NCBI RefSeq assembly: GCF_026230105.1
Contig: NC_079482.1
Coordinates: 1,054,001-1,118,000, forward strand
DNA from: Diorhabda sublineata
Lineage: Eukaryota; Arthropoda; Insecta; Coleoptera; Chrysomelidae
Reading direction: 5' to 3'
Length of the DNA stretch: 64,000 nucleotides
Below are positions 23,040 to 34,564 of the stretch, in pieces. The notes beneath the pieces are model-generated. The model did not search any database, was not told the origin of the DNA, and worked only from the letters and a program-made list of their open reading frames with translations. Position numbers and translations under genes: made by a program. Position 1 is the stretch's first letter. Each line of letters begins with the position of its first letter.

Positions 23040-25250
23040 CTATTTATTCAAAAATTGTCTTTTTGCGACTCAATTTGATCAAAATTGGAGTTCTTTGAAT
23101 AAAATTATATATAATAAATACCAAAAATGGGTTTTTCAAGTATATTTGTTCAAAAATTGGATTTTCAAGTCTATTTGTTGGGTATCTGTGTTTCAAAAAT
23201 TGGTTTTATCATTGTAATTTTGTCACAAAATGGAATTTTTCGTCAAACATTCGTTTAAAAATTGACATTCCATGGTTCTATTTGATCAAAATTGAGAATT
23301 TTGAATTGAATTACTACCAAAAATTGGCTCTTCAAGACTATTTGTTCAAAGTTGGCGTTTAATTTGCTTATAAAAGGACCCTTTTACTTTCCTGGATTCT
23401 GTGATTCAAAAATTGGTCTTACTATTGTAATTGTGTCACAAAATGGACTTTTTCGAATAAACTTCGTTCAAAAATTGGCATTCTATTTTATCAAAATTGG
23501 GGGTTTTGGATTGAATTTTTACCAAAAATTGGCTTTTCTAGACTATTTGTTCAAAAATTGGCTTTTCAAGTCTATTTGTTCAAAAATTGGGTATCTGTGC
23601 TTGAAAAATTGTTTTTATCATTGTAATTGTGTCACAAAATAGACTTTTTCGAATAAAATTCGTTCAAAAATTGACATTCTGTGGTTCTATTCGATCAAAA
23701 TTGGGGTTCTTTGGATTGAATTTCTACCAAAAATTGGCTTTTCAAGACTATTTGTTCAAAAATTGGCTTACTAAGTTTATTTGTTCAAAAATTGGGTACT
23801 TGTGGTTCAAAAATTGGTTTTATCATTGTAATTTTGTCACAAAATGGAATTTTTCGTCACACATTCGTTTAAAAATTGACATTCCATGGTTCTATTTGAT
23901 CAAAATTGAGAATTTTGAATTGAATTACTACCAAAAATTGGCTCTTCAAGACTATTTGTTCAAAGTTGGCGTTTAATTTGCTTATAAAAGGACCCTTTTA
24001 CTTTCCTGGATTCTGTGATTCAAAAATTGGTTTTACTATTGTAATTGTGTCACAAAATGGACTTTTTCGAATAAAAAATTCGTTCAAAAATTTTGAATTG
24101 AATTTTTACCAAAAATTAGCTTTTCAAGTCTATTTGCTCCAAAATTGGGATTCTGTGGTTAAAAAATTGGTTTTATGATAATAATTTTTGAAAAAAATGA
24201 GCTTTTCCGAATCAAATTCAAAAATTGGCGTTACAATTTGATAAAAATTTGATAAAAATTGAATAATTAACAAAAATTGGCTTTCGATACATATTTCGTC
24301 AAAAATGATCTTTTTAAGCCTATTTATTAAAAAATTTTCATTCTGCGATTCAATTTAATCAAAATTGGGGTTCTTTCAATCGAATTTTCTACCAAAAATC
24401 GGTTTTTCAAGTCTATTTGTTGAAAAATTGGGTTTCTGTGGTTCAAAAATTGGTTCTATAGTTATATTTTTATCAAAAAATGGACTTTTCCGAATAACAT
24501 TCAAAAATTGGCAATCTGTGGTTCAATTTGATCAAAAATGGGGCTCTTTGAATTGAATTTTTTCCAAAAATTGGCTTTATAATTATAATTTTGTCACTAA
24601 ATTGAATTTTTCACTTTACATTTCATCAAAAATTAGCTTTTTAAACCTATTTGTTCAAAAATTGTCATTCTGCGACTCAATTTAATCAAAATTTGGATTT
24701 TTTTCAATTTTTCTTATCAAAAATTGGTTTTTAAGTCTATTTGTTCAAAAATTGGCATTCAATTTGGTTATAAATGGACCCTATATAGAAAGTTTGTTAT
24801 TTTTTGTTCATTTTGGTCGTAAAATGGTTTTTTAAGGATGAATTTTTAAAAAATTGCTTTGTACAAAACGGCTTTTCAATTTTGGTGTTAACAAAAATTG
24901 GTTCCACTCAGTAACATTTGGTTTTTACTGTTTTATTTCATAGAAAATTGGCTTCTTTGAATACAACGTCATGTAAAATTGGATTTCTACGTCTAATTTG
25001 AAAAAAAAATTCACTTTTCGATTTCCATGCGGTCAAAAAAGGTTTCTTAAATTTAATTTCTTTAAAAGTTTGTTTTTCTAAATTCATTTTTGTTATAAAA
25101 TAGTTTGCTAAGTATCATTTGTTTAAAAATCGGTTGATATGAATTTGGTTTGATCGAAAAATGGCTTTTTATATAATTTTGTCAAAAATTAGTTTTCTTC
25201 GGTTCAATTCAATCAAAAATTGACTCTTTTAGACGCGTTTTCAAAAAAAA
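23040..25250. repeat. Degenerating satellite of the ~30-bp motif family (inverted orientation)
   Basis: Subunits such as CAAGTCTATTTGTTCAAAAA and TTTGATCAAAATTGGGG repeat throughout. About 200 bp at 23216-23415 (with CATTCCATGGTTCTATTTG and TAAAAGGACCCTTTTACTTT) recurs at 23818-24017, about 600 bp further on, so a larger block was duplicated. Past 24200 the subunits become steadily more diverged, ending near 25250 with only TCAAAAATTG fragments recognisable. Frames of 60-115 codons here are repeat by-products. Confidence 0.88.
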
Positions 25251-26100
25251 TCCTCTTCCCATTTGGTCGACCACTGCGATGCTGGTTTTCGTCCCGTTTA
25301 AAGTCTGCTACCCAATATTTCACTATCGATATCTAAGGAATAGTCTTATCCAGAGCAAAATCCAGTTCAGCTTTTATATTGGTCGAACTGAGACCTTTCA
25401 AATAACACGTAACTACCGCCATCTCTGATAATCAATTGAAACAAACGATAGAGTCGCATCGTTAAATTGAGACATCCCGTATATGAATTGTTACCGAATT
25501 ACAGTTTCATATTGTATATCATTGGAATCGCAAGGTGATTCTTATTGCATTTTCCGGAAAAACGAAAGGAAAGTATTCGAAAGGGAACCGCGGAATATCG
25601 GTGCAGCTGTAGGTATATTCAGTGATGAATGGCCAGCACACGTTGCAGTAGATGGAAAGCAATATGTCCGTTGGAGAGAAGCAATAACCATTAGGTATCG
25701 GGGAAACTGCCCCATTTCGTATGACACAACCAGAATAAAGGAAAATTTATATCGAACGCCGTTCGGTATAAGTAAAACTCATAAAACCTATAATTTTTGG
25801 TAAATCTCTAACCTCATACATTTCACTTTCGAGATTTTATTTATCTTAACAAAATGATGCGTTAGAGACATTCAAACGTCATCGCATCTTTTCGGTTTTC
25901 ATTTCATACGAGGGTAGTTGTAATTTTTGTATAAACTGCTCTGTTAGATAGCGTAGAAAACAACCGGGACCGCGTAACCTCACTTTTTATCCATGAAAGA
26001 TAATGACGTACCATGTTCAAGATTCAAATGTGCGAATGGTGCCCGAAAAAACAGAGAAAAAGTAGCAAAGTTGTTTTAAAATAACAGCGATAAGAACGAA
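25251..26100. other. Unique DNA, probably transposon debris
   Basis: GAGACATCCCGTATATGAAT near 25469 resembles the CCCGTATA ends of insect transposons, and a relic transposase starts at 26101. A 106-codon plus frame at 25483-25803 has no recognised domain and no intron signals. I leave it uncalled. Confidence 0.4.
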
Positions 26101-26187
26101 AACGCTGTAGAAAAACTGATTTTGGAAGACCGATGTTGTACTGTAAGCGATATGGCCGAAGAATTAGGCATCAGCTTAGGTAATATT
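26101..26187 (+). pseudogene. Mariner-type transposase N-terminal fragment
   Basis: The 29 codons read NAVEKLILEDRCCTVSDMAE then ELGISLGNI. This matches the typical first part of a mariner transposase DNA-binding domain (VxxLIxEDRRxTVxEIAxELGIS). The frame stops matching exactly at 26188, where an unrelated reverse-transcriptase segment on the other strand begins, so the fragment was cut by a rearrangement. Confidence 0.72.
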
Positions 26188-26188
26188 A

Positions 26189-26290
26189 AGTTAAAAGTAA
26201 AAAGGGATATAACAAAAGTGATAAAATTGATCCTTGCGGTACTAGAGCATTGATGTGGTAAGGCCCTGCTATACCTTCGCTTATTTTAAC
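26189..26290 (-). pseudogene. Non-LTR reverse transcriptase fragment, copy 1
   Basis: On the minus strand this reads GIAGPYHINALVPQGSILS and continues with a leucine-rich tail. PQGS(I/V)LS is the conserved motif of non-LTR reverse transcriptases (jockey-like: GVPQGSVLSP). It is about 80% identical to 27049-27150 with the same borders, and the two copies bracket a satellite block. The Pro after VLS is changed, which is consistent with decay. Confidence 0.75.
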
Positions 26291-27048
26291 TTGAATTTTC
26301 ACCAAAAATTGGCTTTTCAAGTCTACATGTTCATAAATTGGCATTTTATGGATCTATTTAATCAAAATCGGGGTTTTTTGAATTGAATTTTCACTAAAAA
26401 TTGGCTTTTCAAGTCTATTTGTTCAAAAATTGGCATTTTATGGATTTATTTAATCACAATTGGGGTTCTTAGAATTGAATTTTCACTAAAAATTGGCTTT
26501 TCAAGTCTATTCAAAAATTGGCATTTTATGGATCTATTTAATCAAAATCGGGGTTCTTTGAATTGAATTTTCATTAAAAATTGGCTTTTTAAGTCTACTT
26601 GCTCAAAAATTGGTATTTTATGTATCTATTTGATCAAAATAGGGGTATTTTGAATTGAATTTTTACCTTTTTACCAAAAATTGGATTTTCAAGTTTACTT
26701 GTTCAAAAATTGGCATTTTATGGATCTATTTAATCAAAATCGGGGTTCTTTGAATTGAATTTTCATTAAAAATTGGCTTTTCAAGTCTACTTGCTCAAAA
26801 ATTGGTATTTTGTGTATCTATTTGATCAAAATAGGAGTATTTTGAATTGAATTTTTACCAAAAATTGGATTTCCAAGTCTACTTGTTCAAAAATTGGTAT
26901 TTTATGTATCTATTTGATAAAAATCGGGGTTCTTAAAATTGAATTTTCACCAAAAATTGGCTTTTCAAGTCTACTTGTTCAAAAATTGGCATTTTATGTA
27001 TCTATTTGATCAATATAGGGGTTCTTTGAATTTAATTCATTCAAATTA
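26291..27048. repeat. Satellite of the ~30-bp motif family, bracketed by RT fragments
   Basis: Subunits ACTAAAAATTGGCTTTTCAA, CAAAAATTGGCATTTTATGG and TTAATCAAAATCGGGGTTCT repeat at irregular 110-130 bp spacing through the block. Orientation is the same as at 20228-21667. The block begins and ends at the same bases (TTTTAAC and GTTAAAAG) of two copies of the reverse-transcriptase fragment. Confidence 0.88.
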
Positions 27049-27240
27049 GGTTAAAAGTAAATATGGATTGAACAACGGTGATAAAACTGAACCTTGCGGT
27101 ACTCCACCATTGATATGGTAAGGCCCTGCTATATCTTCGTTAATTTTAACGCAAAATTTTCTATTTATCAAATACAATTATGAGTTTACCTCGAACAATA
27201 AGGAATCAAAGTGTTTTCGAATGTTGATTACGACCGTAAA
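27049..27240 (-). pseudogene. Non-LTR (jockey-like) reverse transcriptase fragment, copy 2
   Basis: The minus-strand reading from about 27238 gives VVINIRKHFDSLLFEVNS, a stop, then LYLINRKFCVKINEDIAG and PYHINGGVPQGSVLSPLF, all in one frame. This follows the order of jockey-type reverse transcriptases: the KAFDS block of the first catalytic motif, FLxNRxFxVKI, then GVPQGSVLSP. The internal stop, missing residues and absence of the (F/Y)xDD box show it is a relic. The segment 27049-27150 is the partner of 26189-26290. Confidence 0.82.
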
Positions 27241-27689
27241 TGATTTATTTTCGTCCTGAAAGTCTACTGAAGGGATTAGTTGATTGAATTTGAAACTTGT
27301 ATTTTTTCTAATAACCTCATTTTTCACAAAAAACAAAAACTTTGATAATAATCGGCTTTTAAAACCAAAAAAATATGAAGTGTTTGGTTCGGAAGAGAAG
27401 AAAATTTCTTTTATAAACTTCCAGAAGACAATCTGTATTATATGATAATTCTATTGCTTCCGCATTTATTTCGACTCAAATCTTTTCAAACCACGAAACA
27501 AAGAAAAACCTCCACGAAAAACTGTCGTACGGGATATTTTTTTTTTGAAAGTGCAATATGCCGACTTGAAAATTTTCTCCGTGAATAATGTTGTTCATTT
27601 TCCTTTCCTCATTTTGTGACATCATTCATCACCGGCAAAGAGACGAAGTTACGTCTTACAAATTATGATAATAAATCTTTGTTCTGTGA
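27241..27689. other. Unique AT-rich DNA
   Basis: No gene or repeat is recognised. The right part of the retrotransposon relic may extend a little into this stretch, but no motif is readable. Confidence 0.4.
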
Positions 27690-27910
27690 GTGATGCGATA
27701 GAAATATTGAGAGTGCCGGCAGTTGAGCGTTCGGGGGTGGCGGATAAGGCTCCCGAGAAGATAAATTGTTGGGGTTAGGGGCCAACGGACGTGGCGGCGG
27801 AAGAGCAGACAGCAGTCTCTTACCCTAGTGGCAACGGCTATTACTCACTAGTCGAGTCGGCGTGTCCCGCAGGGAGCTCCGAAGTGCCTCTCTCCCCGAG
27901 ATAAGCGATT
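27690..27910. promoter_or_regulatory. GC-rich island, possible promoter or 5' UTR exon
   Basis: A ~220-bp stretch is far more GC-rich than its surroundings (GTGGCGGCGGAAGAGCAGAC, GTCGAGTCGGCGTGTCCCGC). It has no long frame, no tandem structure and no transposon motif. In an AT-rich insect genome such islands are often promoter or 5' UTR exon sequence. This is inference only; the strand is undetermined. Confidence 0.3.
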
Positions 27911-29189
27911 CGCATTTGTAACTTTTCAAAACAAAAATTCAATGCGACACACTCGAAAATTTCTTCAGGTGGTTTCCGGATTTCATGGCTCTTCTACAAC
28001 CCCAAGCTTTACACAACAATAAAATAAAGTTTGGACTGGACAAAAGCCAATATTTTACCTGCAACCATTCCGGAAGTTATAACCAGGTTAATTAGGTAAA
28101 TGCTAATCCCCAAGCTCAATCTCTAGCCCGAGGAGGGAGACATTGTCCTCTAGACAAGTTAATAAGACGTGGTCGCGCAACACCAACTACTAGGTGAAGG
28201 TCAGGAGAAGTCTGAAGCACTTGATGACTGTAGACTAACCCTGGAAGAACCCTACACAACCTATTAAGACAGAAGGTGGTCTGAATAGACTTTGTTGATC
28301 TGCTAATTAGAAAAGACGTAGAGTTTAAAGATGATATTCAATGAAGAAACAATCTATGTCTTCTCCAAATACCTTGGGTCTATCTGGACTGCACTGGAGA
28401 TATAGGAAACTGTGTTACAGCAGAAGATGCTGATTCAGCAGGTCCAAAATGGATCAACCGTGCAGTATTAAAGCCATTTGAGACTCAACTTTTGGGAGAG
28501 GAAAGCACCTCGGCGCATCTTTGGTTCAAGCCAAGACCAAAGAGTATTAGCGCATAAGTTTTAACATTGTATGGAGAGGTTACGTCGACAAACTTGCATA
28601 CTGGCTAAAGCAGGACGACGTAGAATAGGAACTAAAATGGCTGTGGGGAAAAGTACAGCATTGAGAAGAATGGAGGGGACAGTTTTCCGAGAGCAAGAGG
28701 TTCTACAACGTCCGTAGCGTCAATTCACTCAGGTTTTAGAACAGTTTAGATAATGCTGAGAATTTTGGTACAATTTCTAAAAGTTTTGGACACGTTTTCG
28801 ACATTTTGGTGACAACCCGAAAGTTTGTTGAATGTCCAAGAGATTTTCAGAAAATAAATTGCTGTAGTTTTGCTTCTACAAATATTCTTAAACGTATTTT
28901 CCAAACGAAACATCCAAAAATTTCTTCGTAAGTCATTTTTTCGTGATATAAACGTTTCCATAGAAAATCTATAGATGAAAAACGTAGTTGATATTCGTAT
29001 CATTTTCCTTTTATTCCTGTAAAGTGGTAAAAATGTCCTCGACGACGCAATTAAGCGAATAGAAAAACATAAAACGAACAGAGAGGATAGAACAAAATAT
29101 AATTTATATCTGCCACACAGTCCGTTAAGTCGACGCAAACAATAATGAAGCAGTAAAGTGTGTTATTTAGTAAATGTAGCGGGTGTAAT
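27911..29189. other. Unique DNA without a supported gene
   Basis: Positions 28100-28740 have moderate GC and look like an old, decayed insertion. A 130-codon minus frame at 28746-29138 begins with a basic/hydrophobic stretch but continues in Phe/Asn/Lys-rich chance-like sequence. I do not call it. Confidence 0.4.
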
Positions 29190-29380
29190 CAATCAGCATG
29201 TCAGTGGGGAGTGACACCGCACAACTCCGCACCACGACACGACGTACATAGGCGTCCACATTCGTTAACAACAGTAAAATATTGAGGAGTGAAGTTTAGA
29301 CGAGACTGGACGACCAGACGAAGACCAGCAGCGCAGTAGTCGAGTTTTCCAGAAATGCTGAAGAAAAACCACGAAACGGA
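29190..29380. promoter_or_regulatory. Second GC-richer island, possible promoter or 5' UTR
   Basis: This stretch contains GTGACACCGCACAACTCCGC and GACCAGCAGCGCAGTAGTCG in otherwise AT-rich DNA, without coding frame or repeat. It is similar in character to 27690-27910 but shares no sequence with it. It could be an untranslated first exon. No donor or start is strong enough to decide. Confidence 0.28.
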
Positions 29381-29839
29381 ACGTATTAAATGAAAAATTT
29401 GGACATTAGAAAGCTGCGTGCGTTTGTTTACAATGGGAATTTGCGTACAATTTATTAAATTAAGATAGAAAATATTGATTTAAGTACAAATTTAAAGGTT
29501 TGTCAAGCATATCTAGCTTACTTTAATCTACAAGTTAAAATCAAGACAAAAGATGGGCTCTACTTGTAATTACAAGTCAATTTTTTCTTTTTTTATTGTA
29601 TTAACTATCTTATAATACAATGAAGTAGGTTTAGGTAAGTTTTATTGTAGGCTGGTCCAAGAAAAGAATAACGAAGTTAGCAGTGCTGAGAATTTGGAGG
29701 GAACCCAGTGATTTTTACACTGATTGTTATTTTTTAATTGTGAATCCAATCAGAGGTGAATTATAACTCATTCTGATCTACTTTCCACATCTGCTTCAAT
29801 ACCACATACAGAAGAAAATCCTTTACTTGAACAACAATT

Positions 29840-32800
29840 GGAACAGATTTGAAAACTCGATTTTTCGAAATTGGGGATAGAGAAACCTTTTTGTGTCACA
29901 AAAAACTGTAATTTTATATAGGAAAATAATTTTTTTGTAAAAAATATTTAGAAAAACCAGTTTCTAAACCAATAAATAGCATTCATCGGGAAATTAAACT
30001 TGGAAAAACCATTTTCTAAATCGATAAAAACCATTTGTCGAGAAAATAGATTTGGAAAAGCCATTTTTCAAAATATGGGATAGTGAAAGCTTTTTTGTGT
30101 AACAAAAAACTGTAATTTTATATAGAAAAACAATTTTTTGCAAAAAATATTTAAAAAAAACCGTTTCTAAACCATTTGTATGGAAATTAAACTTGGAAAA
30201 ACCATTTTCTGAATAGTTAAGAACCTTTCGTCAGGAAAATAAATTTGGAAAAGCCATTTTTCAAAATTGGGGATAGAGAAACCTTTTTGTTTCACAAAAA
30301 ACTGTAATTTTATATAGAAAAACAATTTTTTGCAAAAAATATTTAAAAAAACCAGTTTCTAAACCATTTGTGTGGAAATTAAACTTGGAAAAACCATTTT
30401 CTGAATAGTTAAGAACCTTTCGTCAGGAAAATAAATTTGGAAAAAGCCATTTTTCAAAATTGGGGATAGAGAAACCTTTTTGTGTCCCAAAAAACTGTAA
30501 TTTTATATAGGAAAATAATTTTTTGCAAAAAATATTTAAAAAAACCAGTTTCTAAACCATTTGTGTGGAAATTAAACTTGAAAAAACCATTTTCTGAATA
30601 GTTAAGAACCTTTCGTCAGGAAAATAAATTTGGAAAAAGCCATTTTTCAAAATTGGGGATAGAGAAACCTTTTTGTGTCCCAAAAAACTGTAATTTTATA
30701 TAGGAAAATAATTTTTTTGTAAAAAATATTTAGAAAAACCAGTTTCTAAACCAATAAATAGCATTCATCGGGAAATTAAACTTGGAAAAACCATTTTCTA
30801 AATCGATAAAAACCATTTGTCGAGAAAATAGATTTGGAAAAGCCATTTTTCAAAATATGGGATAGTGAAACCTTTTTTGTGTAACAAAAAACTGTAATTT
30901 TATATAGAAAAACAATTTTTTGCAAAAAATATTTAAAAAAAACCAGTATCTAAACCATTTGTGTGGAAATTAAACTTGAAAAAACCATTTTCTGAATAGT
31001 TAAGAACCTTTCGTCAGGAAAATAAATTTGGAAAAGCCATTTTTCAAAATTGGGGATAGAGAATCCTTTTTTGTTTCACAAAAAACTGTAATTTTATATA
31101 GAAAAACAATTTTTTGCAAAAAATATTTAAAAAAACCCGTTTCTAAACCATTTGTGTGGAAATTAAACTTGGAAAAACCATTTTCTGAATAGTTAAGAAC
31201 CTTTCGTCAGGAAAATAAATTTGGAAAAAGCCATTTTTCAAAATTGGGGATAGAGAAACCTTTTTTGTGTAACAAAAAACTGTAATTTTATATAGAAAAA
31301 CAATTTTTTGCAAAAAATATTTAAAAAAAACCAGTTTCTAAACCATTTGTGTGGAAATTAAACTTGAAAAAACCATTTTCTGAATAGTTAAGAACCTTTC
31401 GTCAGGAAAATAAATTTGGAAAAAGCCATTTTTCAAAATTGGGGATAGAGAAACCTTTTTGTGTCCCAAAAAACTGTAATTTTATATAGGAAAATAATTT
31501 TTTTGTAAAAAATATTTAGAAAAACCAGTTTCTAAACCAATAAATAGCATTCATCGGGAAATTAGACTTGGAAAAACCATTTTCTAAATCGATAAAAACC
31601 ATTTGTCAAGAAAATAGATTTGGAAAAGCCGTTTTTCAAAATTGGGAATAGAGAAACCTTTTTTGTTTCACAAAAAACTGTAATTTTATATAGAAAAACA
31701 ATTTTTTGCAAAAAATATTTTAAAAAACCCGTTTCTAAACCATTTGTGTGGAAATTAAACTTGGAAAAACCATTTTCTGAATCGATAAGAACCGTTCGTT
31801 ACGAAAACTGATTTGGAACTCGATTTTTCGAAATTGGGGATAGAGAAACCTTTTTATGTCACAAAAAACTGTAATTTTAAATAGGAAAATAATTTTCTTG
31901 CAAAAAATATTTAGAAAAACCAGTTTCTAAACCAATAAATAGCATTCATCGGGAAATTAAACTTGGAAAAACCATTTTCTAAATCGATAAAAACCATTTG
32001 TCAAGAAAATAGATTTGAAAAACTTTTTTTCAAAATATGGGATAGTGAACCCTTTTTTGTCTAACAAAAAACTGTAATTTTATATAGAAAAACAATTTTT
32101 TTACAAAAAATATTTAAAAAAACCCGTTTCTAAACCATTTGTGTGGAAATTAAACTTGGAAAAACCATTTTCTGAATCGATAAGAACCGTTCGTTACGAA
32201 AACTGATTTGGAACTCGATTTTTCGAAATTGGGGATAGAGAAACCTTTTTGTGTCACAAAAAACTGTAATTTTAAATAGGAAAATAATTTTCTTGCAAAA
32301 AATATTTAGAAAAATCAGTTTCTAAGCCATTCGTCAGGAAATTAGACTTGGAAAAACCATTTTTTATATCTTTAAGAACCTTTCGTTACGAAAATAGATT
32401 TAGAAAAGCCATTTTTCAAAATTGGGGATAGAGAAAAGCCTTTTTTGACACAAAATACCATTTGTTGAAAAAACTAAACTCAGAAGAGCCAAATAAAAAG
32501 AGAAAATTCATTTTCTTGTAAAATTACACGTTTGTAACGAATTTCTGAACAAATTTTATATAGGAAAATCATTTTTTTTTCATAAAAATTTAGAAAAACC
32601 AGTTTATAAACCAATAAATAACATTCTTCGGGAAATTAAACTTAAAAAAAACCATTTTCCGAATCGATAAGAACCGTTCGTTACGAAAATAGATTTGTAA
32701 AAGCCGTTTTTCAAAATTGGGGATAGAGAAACCTTTTTCGTTTCACAAAAAACTGTAATTTTATATAGGAAAATAATTTTTTTGTAAAAAATATTTAGAA

Positions 32801-33180
32801 AAACCAGTTTATAAACCAATAAATAACATTCTTCGGGAAATTAAACTTAAAAAAACCATTTTCCGAATCGATAAGAACCGTTCGTTACGAAAATAGATTT
32901 GTAAAAGCCGTTTTTCAAAATTGGGGATAGAGAAACCTTTTTCGTTTCACAAAAAACTGTAATTTTATATAGGAAAATAATTTTTTTGTAAAAAATATTT
33001 AGAAAAACCAGTTTCTAAACCAATAAATATCATTCTTCAGGAAATTAAACTTGGAAATACCATTTTCTAAATCGATAAAAACCATACGTCAGGAAAATAG
33101 ATTTGGAAAAGCCGTTTTTCGAAATTGGGGATAGTGAAAAGCCTTTTTTGACATAAAAAACCGAAAAACACAACTAAACT
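29840..33180. repeat. Satellite of the ~30-bp motif family, 192-204-bp units, about 16-17 copies
   Basis: AACTGTAATTTTA recurs at 29904, 30108, 30300, 30493, 30686, 30890, 31084, 31278, 31472, 31676, 31867, 32070 and 32262, and after a disturbed stretch at 32751 and 32955. Spacing alternates between ~193 and ~204 bp. The longer form carries AATAAATAGCATTCATCGGG. Each 204-bp unit splits into seven ~29-bp subunits such as ACCATTTGTCAAGAAAATAG followed by ATTTGGAAAAGCC. These match AAGCCATTTTTTGTCCAAAT with ATTTGAAAAAGC at 4-8 kb in the same orientation. Confidence 0.92.
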
Positions 33181-33191
33181 CAAAAGAGCCA

Positions 33192-33381
33192 TTGGAAAAG
33201 CGACTACTCTCTGAAGGCAGTCCGAAATCACGAAGTTCATCTGTATCCGTACATTCTGAATTCGTTTTTCAATCTGAATCCAAAATTCAAGTTCTCAATG
33301 ACTTAAATCTTCCAAAAAGTGAAGACAAGATACTAGTATCGTGGTTAAAATCTGTTAAACCAAATAATTGTAATTATTTTT
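33192..33381 (+). pseudogene. Possible transposon-derived protein fragment
   Basis: An open frame at 33192-33419 reads SEGSPKSRSSSVSVHSEF, then VLNDLNLPKSEDKILVSWLK. The second part resembles the LNDLxRDLNLxKxxAELLxSRLKxxN segment seen in many uncharacterised, apparently mobile-element-derived arthropod proteins (recalled resemblance, not a search). It is cut off where the TTAGG hairpin begins. It could also be chance, but its composition is unlike that of neighbouring frames. Confidence 0.4.
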
Positions 33382-33660
33382 CAGTAATTGTGATATTTAA
33401 ATTAACCGTTGAAACCTAACCTAACCTAACCTAACCTAACTTAACCTAACCTACATATTTCTCTACAAAATGGAATCCAATCAAAAGCAGGAGTTGTTTT
33501 TATCGAAAACTCTTTCATGGATTTTTCTTGATGAGGTGGTTGATAACAGCAGCCCCTGATTGTGATCAAATTTCATTTTTTAGAGAAGTATCTAGGTTAA
33601 GTTAAGTTAGGTTAGGTTAGGTTAGGTTTCAACGGTTAATTCAAATACTACAATGACTGT
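33382..33660. repeat. Hairpin with inverted TTAGG tracts
   Basis: Left arm 33382-33452 contains (CCTAA)n at 33415-33452. Right arm 33594-33660 contains (TTAGG)n at 33594-33628. The unique parts of the arms also match in inverted orientation: TTAACCGTTGAAACCTAACC on the left, GGTTTCAACGGTTAA on the right, then a further ~20 bp with a few mismatches. The spacer is 141 bp of unique DNA. The (TTAGG)n strand points outward from the centre on the right arm and (CCTAA)n outward on the left. Confidence 0.9.
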
Positions 33661-34310
33661 TACACAATTATGAATTGTGATATTTTCGTAAAATTAATCA
33701 GGAATAAAGAGAAAAAAGCCTGGATCAGTTTTAAGACAGTAGTTGATGGTTTTCTTGGAAACCATAGAGCTGGAAAGTACTAACTGACATAATCACGAAT
33801 ATCCTGGGATACATTTTTAATATGTTCTAATAAATCATCTGTTTGGGGATTTTCTACGTACTTTCATGTTGTATGTAGATTTTTTTTGGTGTAAATGTTA
33901 ACGAGATTTTGTATCGCAAGCAACGCCTATGGCGGAAAACCGACGCGGGCGTCCCGACGGCCTGTCGTAAAATGAATAAGTGCACGTACCATACATCAAT
34001 GTCAAGCCGAATATAGATATAAAATAACGATGAATGAACAGCTCTGTTGAATGCAGATAAACTTTCCCATTACACACATGTCGAATAATTTATCATTTCG
34101 TTTGACGTTCGTTTCTCTTCTATAATATATTAATGGCTCGTTGATATAATATTAATTTCATAATTTCTACTAAATCATTGATCCTTTTAAATTATTAAAT
34201 AGTAACAACTCTGCCCCATATTTCTGTTGAAACTAATAATAACCCACCACAATTTTTCTTACAAAACTCAAATTAATATAAAGAAATTAACACCGTTTTA
34301 AAATTTGTCA
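33661..34310. other. Unique DNA
   Basis: No gene is recognised. A small GC-rich patch (GACGCGGGCGTCCCGACGGC, near 33940) stands out but has no assignable role. Confidence 0.4.
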
Positions 34311-34564
34311 AATTTCCTTGGAAATTTTGTTGTATGATAGTTATGACAATAATAAATTACAAAAAAAAACTTTGATTCGTGATTCTATTTGAAAAAATTG
34401 ATAAGGGAATGTGAAGGTTGTTTTAATACAAAAGTTTTGTTATCGAAATTTTCTTTTTTTGAATTTTCTGCTCAGCAAAAGTCTCAATTACATCAATTTT
34501 TTCTTTAATGTTATGTAGCAGTAGCTATTTGCGGTTTTGTAAATTGTTTTTTTTTATCTTTTTA
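34311..34564. repeat. Left copy of a ~250-bp direct duplication bracketing a satellite block
   Basis: From ATTTCCTTGGAAATTTTGTT through GTAGCAGTAGCTATTTGCGG to a T-rich end, this matches 35996-36246 in the same orientation with roughly 90% identity. The satellite starts directly after it. Confidence 0.88.

Noticed and set aside
25483..25803. 106-codon plus frame
   Set aside because: It lies in transposon debris and no domain is recognised. It could be a decayed mobile-element ORF, but nothing shows which.
28746..29138. 130-codon minus frame with signal-peptide-like start
   Set aside because: Only the first ~30 residues look like a signal sequence. The rest has chance-like composition and there are no introns, homologous motif or conserved context.
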